From: Lachnospiraceae bacterium
GTDB taxonomy: Bacteria; Bacillota; Clostridia; Lachnospirales; Lachnospiraceae
NCBI GenBank assembly: GCA_900766815.1
Contig: CAAFWV010000065.1
Coordinates: 1 to 44,749 of the forward strand
Direction: 5' to 3'
DNA length: 44,749 nucleotides
The notes beneath the pieces are model-generated. The model did no database searches. It saw only the letters and a list, made by a program, of their open reading frames with translations, and had not been told where the DNA came from. Below are positions 1-8,438 of the stretch, piece by piece (the first letter of the stretch is position 1; the number at the start of each line of letters is the position of its first letter). Made by a program: the position numbers and the translations under genes.

Positions 1-80
1 GTTGCATTGCTGTAAAATTTTCAATGAACTAATTCAAGCTGCCCTCTGTAACCTTCTAAGTTATCAGCGACAGCTTGATT

Positions 81-109
81 ATAATATCACCCTATTTTGC
101 TCATGTCAA
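81..109 (-). promoter_or_regulatory. Strong sigma-A promoter reading off the left edge
   Basis: On the minus strand there is a perfect -35 box TTGACA (104-109), a 17-base spacer and a -10 box TATTAT (81-86); an overlapping TATAAT lies at 78-83. It points toward coordinate 1, so its gene is outside the window. The putative leader (1-77) has inverted-repeat arms CAAGCTG (35-41) and CAGCTTG (71-77) enclosing a smaller TAAC/GTTA stem. No convincing terminator for the preceding sulP gene is visible between 164 and 110. Confidence 0.75.
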
Positions 110-164
110 CAGCTTTTTTGATAATAAGCCAAAAAACTTCAGCAAAACATTGATTGCATTTCGA

Positions 165-1808
165 TTACAATTTTGATTCCGCAAAGCTTATTGCATCCAT
201 GATATTTTCACGGAAATTCTCAGCGCCGACATAGTCGATGAAGCCATCTTTTTCCATTACTTTTCTTGGTTGTTCATTAACGTGTGAGAACACCACCTGA
301 ATACCCTTCTTCCTTGCACGTTCAATCAGTTCTCGCAATTTTTTCATAGCTGATGCGTCAATTGCAGGAACTGCACGCATTCTGACAATGATGACCTTGG
401 TGTACTTCTTACTGTTAATCTTAAGAAGCTTGTCTGCTGCTGCGAAGAACAGAGGACCGTTGACCTCGAAGATCCTGATGGCCTTATTGACATGCATGAG
501 CTTCTCCTGCTCACCCGGCATGACATCCGGCTCCTCGATATACTTCCAGCCTGTTACCTCAGCAGTATCTGACATTCTCTTCATGAAGAGGAGGGCAGCA
601 AGTACAACACCAACCTCTATTGCTACCACAAGGTCGAATACTACTGTAAGTACGAAAGTCAGCACCAGAACGATTATGTCGCTCTTAGGCGCGGTCCTGC
701 ACAGATGGAAGAAGCTTGTCCAGTCTGCCATGTTGGCTGCAACGACGAGAAGTACTGCCGCAAGACTTGTCATCGGTATCATTGATGCGAGGGGCATGAG
801 AAGCACCAGAATAATTGCAAGTGTGATACAGTGAACCACGCCTGCAATCGGTGTGCGGCCACCGTTTCTGACATTGGCTGCAGTCCTTGCTATAGCACCT
901 GTGGCAGGTATGCCACCGAAGAGTCCTGAGAAGATATTACCCAGACCCTGACCCACAAGTTCTGCGTTGGACTTGTGTGTATCGCCAATCATTCCGTCCG
1001 ATACAACGGCTGAGAGCAGCGATTCAATTCCCGCAAGAATTGCTATTGTGAAGGCAGGTGATATAAGTTTACTTACCATTTCGAAGGTAATATTTGGTAG
1101 CTTCGGAGTCGGGAATGAAGAATTCAGTTCACCGAATACGCTTCCTATTGTATTAACCTCAAGGCCCGTAATTTTTACAAGAAGAGTTGAAATTATAATA
1201 GCTACGAGAGAGCCCGGTATTTTGTCGGTAATCTTTGGCCATACCAGCATAATGATTACAGCAAGCAGTCCGACAAGGGCGGCCTTGGGATTGATCAATG
1301 ACACATTCTTAACAAGGGCCGCAACCTTTGGCAGGAAGTCTGACGGCACGTTTTCAAGAGAATAACCGAAGAAATCCTTAAGCTGTCCCACGAAGAGTGT
1401 GACGGCGATTCCGCAGGTGAAGCCTGTAGTGATTGTATACGGAATGTACTTAATCAGGGTACCGAAGTGACATATGCCCATGATTACCAGTATGATTCCC
1501 GCAAGGATTGTAGCAACAATCAGGCCGTCGGTGCCGTAGGATGCCACAATTCCATAGATGATTACAACGAAGGCTGCGGTCGGTCCGCCGATCTGAACCC
1601 TGCTTCCACCGAATACCGCAATAAAAAATCCTGCGATTATTGCTGTATATAATCCCTGCTCGGGACCAACACCTGATGCAATCGCAAGAGCAATAGACAA
1701 TGGTAATGCAATTATTGCCACAATTATTCCGGAAATAACATCTCTTACAAACTGCTTGCCGGAATAGTCCTTTAGACAGTCAAGCAGCTTGGGCTTCAGT
1801 TCATTCAT
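165..1808 (-). CDS. SulP-family anion transporter with STAS domain
   Basis: A 547-residue secondary transporter of the SulP/SLC26 family, acting in the cytoplasmic membrane. About ten to twelve hydrophobic segments fill residues 20-410, and the early motif GPEQGLYTAIIAGF is typical of the family. A soluble STAS domain follows at about residues 440-545. SulP proteins move sulfate, bicarbonate or dicarboxylates; the sequence does not show which. The ATG is preceded by a strong AGGAGGAG ribosome binding site (1817-1825). It is the last gene of a long minus-strand run and is separated from the CvpA-like gene by 51 bases carrying a stem-loop. Family assignment is secure, substrate unknown. Confidence 0.93.
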   Translation of the reverse strand: MNELKPKLLDCLKDYSGKQFVRDVISGIIVAIIALPLSIALAIASGVGPEQGLYTAIIAGFFIAVFGGSRVQIGGPTAAFVVIIYGIVASYGTDGLIVATILAGIILVIMGICHFGTLIKYIPYTITTGFTCGIAVTLFVGQLKDFFGYSLENVPSDFLPKVAALVKNVSLINPKAALVGLLAVIIMLVWPKITDKIPGSLVAIIISTLLVKITGLEVNTIGSVFGELNSSFPTPKLPNITFEMVSKLISPAFTIAILAGIESLLSAVVSDGMIGDTHKSNAELVGQGLGNIFSGLFGGIPATGAIARTAANVRNGGRTPIAGVVHCITLAIILVLLMPLASMIPMTSLAAVLLVVAANMADWTSFFHLCRTAPKSDIIVLVLTFVLTVVFDLVVAIEVGVVLAALLFMKRMSDTAEVTGWKYIEEPDVMPGEQEKLMHVNKAIRIFEVNGPLFFAAADKLLKINSKKYTKVIIVRMRAVPAIDASAMKKLRELIERARKKGIQVVFSHVNEQPRKVMEKDGFIDYVGAENFRENIMDAISFAESKL

Positions 1809-1832
1809 AATATTTACTCCTCCTCATATTTA

Positions 1833-1854
1833 AAGCCTGAATTACTTCAGGCTT
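1833..1854 (-). repeat. Intergenic stem-loop upstream of sulP
   Basis: A perfect 9-base-pair stem AAGCCTGAA/TTCAGGCTT with a 4-base loop sits between the CvpA-like stop and the sulP ribosome binding site, 8 bases from the latter. On the minus strand it is followed by TTAAATATG rather than a run of U, so it is a poor terminator. It may be a weak attenuator, a processing site or a 5' mRNA-stabilising element. Confidence 0.6.
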
Positions 1855-1859
1855 AATCC

Positions 1860-2360
1860 TCAGTCAACGAACTGTAAAAATATATTATACTGCATGAGAT
1901 ATGTCAATACCCCACTGTTATTTACATCATTAATTACATAATCGGATACCACGCCCAGATAATCTGACAAAGCAAAGGTGATAATCACGCAGAATATCAT
2001 GAGCGACCACAGGATTCCTACCGGAATTCCACATAGCTTGTTTATCAGATTCAGTATCGGCAGACTGATTATGCACTTGATGGACTTGAGCAGGAATTGC
2101 ACTATCGCATATACCGCACCGAGAATTGCAAGCACTATCACGAAGGTCACTGCATTCTTCGTGTGACCTATGGTGTAGCTGTGATTAATCCTCATAAGTA
2201 TATATAAGGTAAAAACCGCGGCAATTATGGCTAAGAAATGCGAAATTAATGCCACGAAGCCTTCCGAGTATCCGAATCTTATTCCACCGATAAGTGCAAG
2301 CACTGCCACGATGAAGGTAATATTAATATGAGCGTTCTCTAAAATTGTTGCTACTTCCAT
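1860..2360 (-). CDS. CvpA-like membrane protein
   Basis: A 166-residue protein with four or five hydrophobic segments (about residues 12-30, 33-55, 67-92 and 105-132) and little soluble sequence. The size and topology resemble the CvpA/colicin V production family, whose members are small inner-membrane proteins with no settled biochemical role. The assignment rests on topology and on its position directly after a DUF5711-like gene, a pairing I associate with Lachnospiraceae. An AGGGGA ribosome binding site lies 5 bases before the ATG. A small unrelated membrane protein cannot be excluded. Confidence 0.6.
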   Translation of the reverse strand: MEVATILENAHINITFIVAVLALIGGIRFGYSEGFVALISHFLAIIAAVFTLYILMRINHSYTIGHTKNAVTFVIVLAILGAVYAIVQFLLKSIKCIISLPILNLINKLCGIPVGILWSLMIFCVIITFALSDYLGVVSDYVINDVNNSGVLTYLMQYNIFLQFVD

Positions 2361-2374
2361 TAATTCCCCTATCT

Positions 2375-2408
2375 TCCTATTATAAGTTTTGTCATCCTAT
2401 TATAAGTT
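2375..2408. repeat. Tandem 14-base direct repeat, 20-base period
   Basis: TCCTATTATAAGTT occurs at 2375-2388 and again at 2395-2408, in the 75-base gap upstream of the CvpA-like gene. On the minus strand each copy contains TATAAT, so the duplication gives two -10-like boxes 20 bases apart. No good -35 box accompanies either, so promoter function is uncertain. Confidence 0.6.
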
Positions 2409-2435
2409 CTATTTTCTTATATTGAGGTTATCTGA

Positions 2436-3617
2436 TTATTCAATCTTCAGTGTCTCTATTGCATCCCTTGTCACTGCAACATATTTATGGTTCGAATCCG
2501 TCGGGGCCACGAAGATAACCTGATGCTCGAAGAAGCCGTTGAACTTCTCCTGTCCGTCACTGCCGACTATGAGACACTGGTTCTCATTATATATCATTGT
2601 CTGTCCGCTTCTTAGGACTATATCCTTATAATCCATGTCGAAGGCATAAGAGTAAGTCAGCTTGCCATTTTCCCCGTAATGGTCCAGTCTGTACTTATGC
2701 TCTCCCGAAATATCATAGAAAATAAGTGCCACATCACTGTCACCCGGGATTACTCCGACTATTCTCTCAGAGAGCATGACATCCGAGGTACTCACAGGCT
2801 TCTTCTCACCTGCATAGAACATCAGACGGTTATCGGATACTGCGTATACATTCTCCTTGTTTAGGAAATCAATGAGCGGAACCACGGCATCGCTGTAATC
2901 ATAGCTTGACACGATATGGTCCGCCGTGTTCTCACCTATTCCTCCGAAGTTATAGAAGGTTACACTGCTTCTGATATTCTCTGCATCCACATACATATAG
3001 GATACTGCCATAACCTCGCCGCTTAGTGCTACAGCCATTGGATAGCCTGTCTTGGTCATTGTAGCCTTAATCTCTACGAGCTTCTCACCCGTGCTGTCAT
3101 AGATGTTGACCCAGGAATTACCGGCATCCTCAACAATTGCCGCAACCCTTCCTTCGGCCGACAGGGCGAAATCCCTGATGGGAAGGTTGGTATCAATCTC
3201 AGACTCCTTGCCGGATGAGTTGATGACATAGATCAGATGTCCGTTGTAATCGCAGACGGCAACCATTCCGTCGTTCTCCCTGACCATGGGCTTCTGCATC
3301 TCATAGGTCATGTTCCAGAGAACCTTGCCGCTGCCGTTCGCAGAGCTGATACCGTCCTTACTGTAGGTAACGACATTGCCTGCACTTGCTATGTAACTGT
3401 TCTCCGCAAGACTTTCCTTGGGAGCACTCTCTGCCACGACAATATTGGTATAGCGCTGGTCTCTGTACTGATTACGCAGGATAATGACTACAACAACAAT
3501 CAAGGCAACAGCCACCAGAATCCTGATGGCTGTGCCTAATCTGTGCTTAAGTATTTTTGCTGTGAAATTGTGATTCTTCCCTTCTTTATTACCGGGAAAT
3601 TCCCTTATCTCAGCCAT
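2436..3617 (-). CDS. DUF5711-like membrane-anchored beta-propeller protein
   Basis: A 393-residue protein with a basic cytoplasmic N-terminus, one transmembrane segment at about residues 31-48, and a long extracellular part. The extracellular region is made of repeated short beta-rich stretches such as GKVLWNMTYEM and GHLIYVINSSGKE, as in WD40/PQQ-like propellers. No catalytic motif is visible. It resembles uncharacterised Firmicutes proteins grouped as DUF5711. It starts 12 bases after galM ends, with AAAGG upstream of the ATG, and is followed by the CvpA-like gene. Function unknown; an envelope sensor or scaffold role is only a guess. Confidence 0.65.
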   Translation of the reverse strand: MAEIREFPGNKEGKNHNFTAKILKHRLGTAIRILVAVALIVVVVIILRNQYRDQRYTNIVVAESAPKESLAENSYIASAGNVVTYSKDGISSANGSGKVLWNMTYEMQKPMVRENDGMVAVCDYNGHLIYVINSSGKESEIDTNLPIRDFALSAEGRVAAIVEDAGNSWVNIYDSTGEKLVEIKATMTKTGYPMAVALSGEVMAVSYMYVDAENIRSSVTFYNFGGIGENTADHIVSSYDYSDAVVPLIDFLNKENVYAVSDNRLMFYAGEKKPVSTSDVMLSERIVGVIPGDSDVALIFYDISGEHKYRLDHYGENGKLTYSYAFDMDYKDIVLRSGQTMIYNENQCLIVGSDGQEKFNGFFEHQVIFVAPTDSNHKYVAVTRDAIETLKIE

Positions 3618-3629
3618 TTAGTACCTTTT

Positions 3630-4661
3630 CTATTCAAACTTGTAGATAGTAGTAGTCTTGTACTCTCTGTCAGGTCCGTAGATTACATCCGGGAAGCTGT
3701 CCTGATGGATTGAATCCGGATATGCCTGTGTCTCGAGGCAGAGACCCTGTCTCCATCCGTATACAACACCGTCCTTACCCTTGGCATCCTTAACGAAATT
3801 GTCTGTGTAGAGCTGGATACCCGGCTGGTCAGAAATAACCTTCATTACTCTGCCTGACTTAGGACCCTTAACCCATGCAACCTCCTTAAGTGTGCCGTCA
3901 GCACCGTCGATTACATAGTTGTGGTCATAGCCGCTTACAAGGTTTATCTGCTCATCATCTGTATTGATGTCAGGTCCGATTGTCTTAGGAGTTGTAAAAT
4001 CAAAGATTGTACCCTTGATATTCTTAATCTCACCTGTAGGGATTGCTCCTGCAACAACAGGTGTGAAGCAGCTGGCATTGAGCCAGAGCACATGGTCAAG
4101 CACTGAGCCTGAAGCATGACCGTCAAGATTGAAGTGTGTATGATTGGTCATGTTGTAGATTGTCTTCTTGTCAGATGTAGCATAGTAATCGATTCTAAGA
4201 GCATTGTCATCTGTAACAGTGTAGGTTACCTGCATCATTCTCTTTCCGGGAAGACCAAACTCTCCGTCGGGAAGGTTGATTGTAAAGATTACCGAATTGC
4301 CCTCTTCCTTAGCATCCCAGATTCTTCTGTGAACACCGTTTACAACATCTGAATGAAGGTTGTTCTCTCCGTCATTCACAGGCATCTTGTATACCACGCC
4401 GTCAATCGGAACCTCTGCCTTGGCAATTCTGTTGGCATTGGGACCAACTGTTGCACCGAAGAAGTTGCCGTCTGCCTCGTACTCCTCCACGCTGCTGTTG
4501 GAAAGAGTAACATCGACAAGATTGCCGTCCTTGTCAGGTACGAAAAGCTTATCAAGAATTGCTCCCATATCCAGGAACTCAGCTCTGAAGCCGTTAGCAT
4601 TCTCGATAATGTACTTGCTTACTTCCTTTCCGTCCTTCATAACACCATAATGTTCTTTCAT
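3630..4661 (-). CDS. galM: Aldose 1-epimerase (mutarotase)
   Basis: A 343-residue galactose mutarotase interconverting alpha and beta anomers of hexoses, feeding the Leloir pathway or glycolysis. Typical features are GATVGPNANRIAKA near residue 70, the catalytic-His region NHTHFNLDGH around residue 170, and a C-terminal ETQAYPDSIHQ carrying the catalytic glutamate. Length is normal for the family. AGAGGG (4665-4670) precedes the ATG, and a stem-loop lies immediately upstream. It follows recR without obvious functional connection. Family assignment is firm; the sugar preference cannot be read from sequence. Confidence 0.93.
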   Translation of the reverse strand: MKEHYGVMKDGKEVSKYIIENANGFRAEFLDMGAILDKLFVPDKDGNLVDVTLSNSSVEEYEADGNFFGATVGPNANRIAKAEVPIDGVVYKMPVNDGENNLHSDVVNGVHRRIWDAKEEGNSVIFTINLPDGEFGLPGKRMMQVTYTVTDDNALRIDYYATSDKKTIYNMTNHTHFNLDGHASGSVLDHVLWLNASCFTPVVAGAIPTGEIKNIKGTIFDFTTPKTIGPDINTDDEQINLVSGYDHNYVIDGADGTLKEVAWVKGPKSGRVMKVISDQPGIQLYTDNFVKDAKGKDGVVYGWRQGLCLETQAYPDSIHQDSFPDVIYGPDREYKTTTIYKFE

Positions 4662-4675
4662 ATACCCTCTTTTCC

Positions 4676-4693
4676 CGTGCCTCCCCAGGCACG
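4676..4693 (-). repeat. Intergenic stem-loop upstream of galM
   Basis: A perfect 7-base-pair stem CGTGCCT/AGGCACG with loop CCCC lies five bases upstream of the galM ribosome binding site. On the minus strand it is followed by GGGAAAAGAGGG, with no U-run, so it is not a classical terminator. Confidence 0.65.
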
Positions 4694-4722
4694 TATATAT
4701 TTATGACCTCAGTCATTAGTTA

Positions 4723-5322
4723 CTATATTTCCGTTCTGCCCTCAAGCGCCCTTAGAAGTGTCACTTCATCTATGCACTCAAGATCTCCACCGACGGGAAC
4801 TCCACTTGCTATTCTTGTAACCTTCACTCCCGTAGGCTTAATAAGCTTGCTGATATACATCGCAGTGGTCTCACCCTCAAGGCTTGAATTGGTTGCAATG
4901 ATTACCTCGCTTATCTCATCGGTCTTCAGTCTCTCGATAAGCTCCTTAAGCCTTATATCCGACGGTCCGATACCAAGCATCGGAGATATCGCTCCGTGAA
5001 GGACATGATACACTCCCATGTACTTACCCGTCTTCTCATAAGCAGCCAGATCCCTGCTGTTCTCAACCACCATAACCGTCGAATGGTCTCTCTTATCATT
5101 CGAGCACACCGGACAGACATCACCATCCGTAAGGGTAAAGCAGGTACTGCAGTATCTCACCTTTTCCTTAGCTTCCATTAGTGTATCGGCCAGACGCTTC
5201 ACTCTGGATGTCGGAAGATTGATAAGATGAAACGCCAGTCTGCTCGCTGACTTCTCACCTATTCCCGGAAGGGATGCCAGCTCCTCTATCAGTTTATTGA
5301 TTGGCCCACTGTAGAGCTCCAT
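4723..5322 (-). CDS. recR: Recombination protein RecR
   Basis: A 199-residue recombination mediator that works with RecF/RecO in loading RecA at gaps. An N-terminal helix-hairpin-helix (LASLPGIGEKSASRLAFHL, about residues 16-34) is followed by a C4 zinc finger (C58, C61, C70, C73). A Toprim domain starts near residue 81 (TVMVVENSRDLAAYEKTG). Length is standard. The start overlaps the ybaB stop by one base, and the order dnaX-ybaB-recR is a classic bacterial cluster, so co-transcription and translational coupling are very likely. Confidence 0.97.
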   Translation of the reverse strand: MELYSGPINKLIEELASLPGIGEKSASRLAFHLINLPTSRVKRLADTLMEAKEKVRYCSTCFTLTDGDVCPVCSNDKRDHSTVMVVENSRDLAAYEKTGKYMGVYHVLHGAISPMLGIGPSDIRLKELIERLKTDEISEVIIATNSSLEGETTAMYISKLIKPTGVKVTRIASGVPVGGDLECIDEVTLLRALEGRTEI

Positions 5323-5666
5323 CAGAATCCAAAGCCTCCCAAGCCTCCGGTGAGCGAGCCAAGCATCTTCTCATTGGCTGCATCCACCTGACCAAAAGCC
5401 TCATTGACTGCTGCCACGATAAGGTCCTGCAGCATCTCAATGTCATCGGGGTCCACCACGTCGGGACTGAGTGTCAACTTGCGAATCTCCTTCTTGCCGC
5501 TCACGGTCACCTCAACAGCGCCGCCACCTGCCTTGGCTGTGAATTCAGCCTCCTCCATATCCTTCTGACTCTGCTCCATCTGTCTCTGCATACGCTGAGC
5601 CTGCTTCATCAGATTATTCATGTTCCCCGGCATTCCGCCGCCCGGGAATCCACCTCTCTTAGACAT
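5322..5666 (-). CDS. ybaB: YbaB/EbfC family nucleoid-associated protein
   Basis: A 114-residue small DNA-binding protein of the YbaB/EbfC family, which forms dimers and binds DNA with little sequence specificity. The Gly/Met/Asn-rich N-terminus (GGFPGGGMPGNMNNLMKQAQ) and the core TAKAGGGAVEVTVSGKKEIR are diagnostic. It overlaps dnaX by eight bases and recR by one, giving a tightly coupled dnaX-ybaB-recR unit. The second residue stretch offers no better start, and this one keeps the full conserved N-terminus. Confidence 0.95.
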   Translation of the reverse strand: MSKRGGFPGGGMPGNMNNLMKQAQRMQRQMEQSQKDMEEAEFTAKAGGGAVEVTVSGKKEIRKLTLSPDVVDPDDIEMLQDLIVAAVNEAFGQVDAANEKMLGSLTGGLGGFGF

Positions 5667-7266
5667 ATCCGTCCTCCTCTGTATCGTTATCCTTTATTAT
5701 CTCAATATCTATTCCCTTAAGCTTAAGTATATCCGGAAAAATCGCTCCGGACTGACTCTCATCCTCCTCAAGCAGAAGTGTGAAGTCAACATCCTTGCCA
5801 AGGGCGTTGGCAAATACCTCCTTGAGCTCGGCAAAGTGCTTCTCGCCCTTAAGGTGGTCATAGCTTCTCGCTGTTTTGCAGACAAGCATAAGCTCCGTGC
5901 CCTCAGGATTGGTAGTAGGCCTGACAGCAAGCTTAACATAGGGCTTAAGATTATTGTCCGCCTCGTTAATAATTCTGTCCCAGTTGTTAATTAGGTTATA
6001 AATATCCTCTGTTACGGCCTTGGGTAAAGGAGCTCTGTCTCCTGCAGGCTCATCCGCAACCGCTACGGTGACAGTACTCTTCTCAGTATCTGAGGCTATG
6101 TTCTTAACGTCCACACCCTCAAGCTTCATCTCAAGAGCTCTTATACGGTCAAGCAGTGCCTCATTGGTTGTCTCCATCTGAGGTTTACATAACTTTATCA
6201 CCGTCATCTCAATAAGCACTCTTTTCTGAGGTGAATATCTTATCTCATTGGCAAGGGCTGAGAATGCTCTTATATATCTTATCAGAATCTGAGGCTCACA
6301 CAGGTCTGCTTCGTCTAGAAGTCTCTCCATATTCTCAGCGGATATATCCAGGATGTCCTCAGACTTATCAGTACTCTTGGCTACAAGCACATTCCTGAGA
6401 TACCAGGTGAAATCCGTCACAAACTGTCCAAGCTCTCTTCCCTTGGCAACAACCTCATCAAGCACCCTGATGCAATATACAAGGTCCTGAGTCAGCAATG
6501 CACGGAACATTCTGCTGAACACCTCTGTGTCCACAGCTCCAAGCACATCCAGAGCCTGCTCGAAGGTAAGTACCTCTCCGTAGTGAAAGGCTATGCACTG
6601 GTCCAGCAGACTTAAAGCATCTCTCATGGAACCATCGGCTACCTTCGCTATATACCTCAGTGCCCTGGGCTCGACCTTGATATTCTCAACCGCAGTGAGC
6701 TCCTCCAGTCTGAGTGCAATAGTATCTATCGTGATTCTCTTGAAATCATATCTCTGACATCTCGACAGAATGGTTATCGGAACCTTCTGCGGGTCTGTGG
6801 TTGCCAGAATGAATATGCAATATGACGGCGGCTCCTCAAGGGTCTTGAGCAACGCATTGAATGCACCTGCGCTCAGCATATGAACCTCGTCTATGATATA
6901 TACTCTGTATCTAGCATCTGCCGGAGGAAACTGCACTTCCTCGATAATCTGACGTACATTGTCTACACCGTTATTGCTTGCTGCATCTATCTCAGTGACA
7001 CTCATACTGGCGCCCTGAGCTATGACCTTACAGCTTAGACATTCTCCGCACGGGTTGCCATCTATGGGATGTTCACAGTTAACAGTCTTGGCTAACAGCT
7101 TGGCCACCGTTGTTTTACCGGTTCCTCTTGTCCCGCAGAACAGATAGGCATGACTCAGTCTGTCTGATATTATTTGGTTTTTAAGAGTAGTGACTATCGC
7201 ATCCTGACCCTTGACATCCTCGAAATTGTCGGGTCTGAATTTACGATATAATGCAACGTATGACAT
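5659..7266 (-). CDS. dnaX: DNA polymerase III subunit gamma/tau
   Basis: A 535-residue clamp-loader ATPase. Walker A is GTRGTGKT (45-52), a zinc-binding set is C64, C73, C76 and C79, Walker B is DEVH (126-129), and the SRC arginine-finger motif is at 168-170. The AAA+ lid and clamp-loader collar domains follow, then a variable C-terminus that would contact DnaE/PolC in tau. I saw no obvious run of A typical of programmed frameshifting, so a separate gamma form is not indicated. It lies downstream of pfkA by 73 bases and leads dnaX-ybaB-recR. Confidence 0.97.
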   Translation of the reverse strand: MSYVALYRKFRPDNFEDVKGQDAIVTTLKNQIISDRLSHAYLFCGTRGTGKTTVAKLLAKTVNCEHPIDGNPCGECLSCKVIAQGASMSVTEIDAASNNGVDNVRQIIEEVQFPPADARYRVYIIDEVHMLSAGAFNALLKTLEEPPSYCIFILATTDPQKVPITILSRCQRYDFKRITIDTIALRLEELTAVENIKVEPRALRYIAKVADGSMRDALSLLDQCIAFHYGEVLTFEQALDVLGAVDTEVFSRMFRALLTQDLVYCIRVLDEVVAKGRELGQFVTDFTWYLRNVLVAKSTDKSEDILDISAENMERLLDEADLCEPQILIRYIRAFSALANEIRYSPQKRVLIEMTVIKLCKPQMETTNEALLDRIRALEMKLEGVDVKNIASDTEKSTVTVAVADEPAGDRAPLPKAVTEDIYNLINNWDRIINEADNNLKPYVKLAVRPTTNPEGTELMLVCKTARSYDHLKGEKHFAELKEVFANALGKDVDFTLLLEEDESQSGAIFPDILKLKGIDIEIIKDNDTEEDGYV

Positions 7267-7339
7267 CTGTTTCCCTACTTAATTATTCTAAGCCCCGGTC
7301 ATGTCGTCCCGGCTTAATCTATAGCTCTAATTGCAATGC

Positions 7340-8413
7340 CTAGTCACCAAAGCTGATGCCCAGCATCTTGGCTTCCTTGATAATAGCTGCATCGGGGTCA
7401 AGCATCTTGAGCTTGCCTGCAACATCGGCAAGCGGAACCTTGACTATCTCTCTGTTCTTGTAGCCTACCATGAAGCCGTACTCACCCTTAAGGATAAGTC
7501 TTCCTGCCTCAGCACCGAGACGGCTTGCGAATACTCTGTCGTAAGGACAGGGGCTTCCACCTCTCTGTGTATGTCCCGGAACGGTTACTCTTACTTCGTT
7601 ACCCGTTCTCTCCTGAATCTGGGCTGCAACCTCGTATGATACTGAAGGATAGATACTCTTGGCACGCTTCTTCTCGCGCTCCTTCTTACTAAGCTTAGCA
7701 TCCTCCTTGCTCATGGCACCCTCAGCTACGGCAATGATTGTGAATCTGCTGCCGTTCTGCTCTCTCTTCTTGATTGCCTCCACAACCTTGTCTATGTCAT
7801 ATGGAATCTCCGGGATAAGGATGATGTCTGCTCCTCCTGCCATTCCGGCATTGAGTGTCAGGTAGCCAACCTTGTGTCCCATTACCTCCACGATGAAGAT
7901 GCGTCCGTGGCTGGATGCTGTTGTATGGATACAGTCTATGCAGTCTGTAGCAATATTAACGGCACTCTGGAAGCCGAAGGTCATATCTGTTCCGTACAGG
8001 TCATTATCAATTGTCTTAGGAAGTGTGATAACATTAAGACCCTCCTCTCTTAAGAGATTGGCTGTCTTATGTGTACCGTTACCGCCTAAGATTACGAGGC
8101 AGTCAAGCTTAAGCTTATGATAGTTCTGCTTCATTGCCTCAACCTTATCAAGTCCGTTCTCATCAGGGTCCTTGATAGTCTTAAAGGGAGTTCTGCTGCT
8201 TCCAAGAATGGTACCGCCCACTGTAAGGATTCCCGAGAAATCCTTTCCGGTCAGCATCTTGAAATCTCCGTAAATCAGACCTCTGTAACCATTGAGGAAG
8301 CCGTATATCTCTACATCCTCACCGCTGTTAAGCAATGACTTAACCACACCTCTCATGGCAGCATTGAGTGCCTGACAGTCTCCACCGCTTGTAAGCATTC
8401 CAATTCTCTTCAT
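7340..8413 (-). CDS. pfkA: 6-phosphofructokinase
   Basis: A 358-residue glycolytic enzyme phosphorylating fructose 6-phosphate. I chose the ATG at 8413, not the in-frame upstream codon at 8449, because AAGGAGGGAG lies immediately upstream and the protein then starts with the conserved MKRIGMLTSGGD. The usual GGDGS/T phosphate-donor loop reads GGNGT (110-114), so the magnesium-binding Asp is Asn112. Gly113 is the ATP-type residue, while Lys133 in PKTIDND (132-138) is the residue typical of pyrophosphate-type or mixed PFKs. The catalytic Asp136 is present. It follows leuA by 25 bases. The phosphate donor is therefore uncertain, though ATP is more likely. Confidence 0.92.
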   Translation of the reverse strand: MKRIGMLTSGGDCQALNAAMRGVVKSLLNSGEDVEIYGFLNGYRGLIYGDFKMLTGKDFSGILTVGGTILGSSRTPFKTIKDPDENGLDKVEAMKQNYHKLKLDCLVILGGNGTHKTANLLREEGLNVITLPKTIDNDLYGTDMTFGFQSAVNIATDCIDCIHTTASSHGRIFIVEVMGHKVGYLTLNAGMAGGADIILIPEIPYDIDKVVEAIKKREQNGSRFTIIAVAEGAMSKEDAKLSKKEREKKRAKSIYPSVSYEVAAQIQERTGNEVRVTVPGHTQRGGSPCPYDRVFASRLGAEAGRLILKGEYGFMVGYKNREIVKVPLADVAGKLKMLDPDAAIIKEAKMLGISFGD

Positions 8414-8438
8414 AGCTCTCCCTCCTTCGTGGGTATAT

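Noticed and set aside
5659..7266. Programmed frameshift in dnaX for a gamma form
   Set aside because: No A6-7 slippery run with a following stem was seen in the reading frame.
7267..7339. AAGCC...GGCTT inverted repeat upstream of dnaX
   Set aside because: Only five paired bases followed by mismatches; too weak to list with the other stem-loops.
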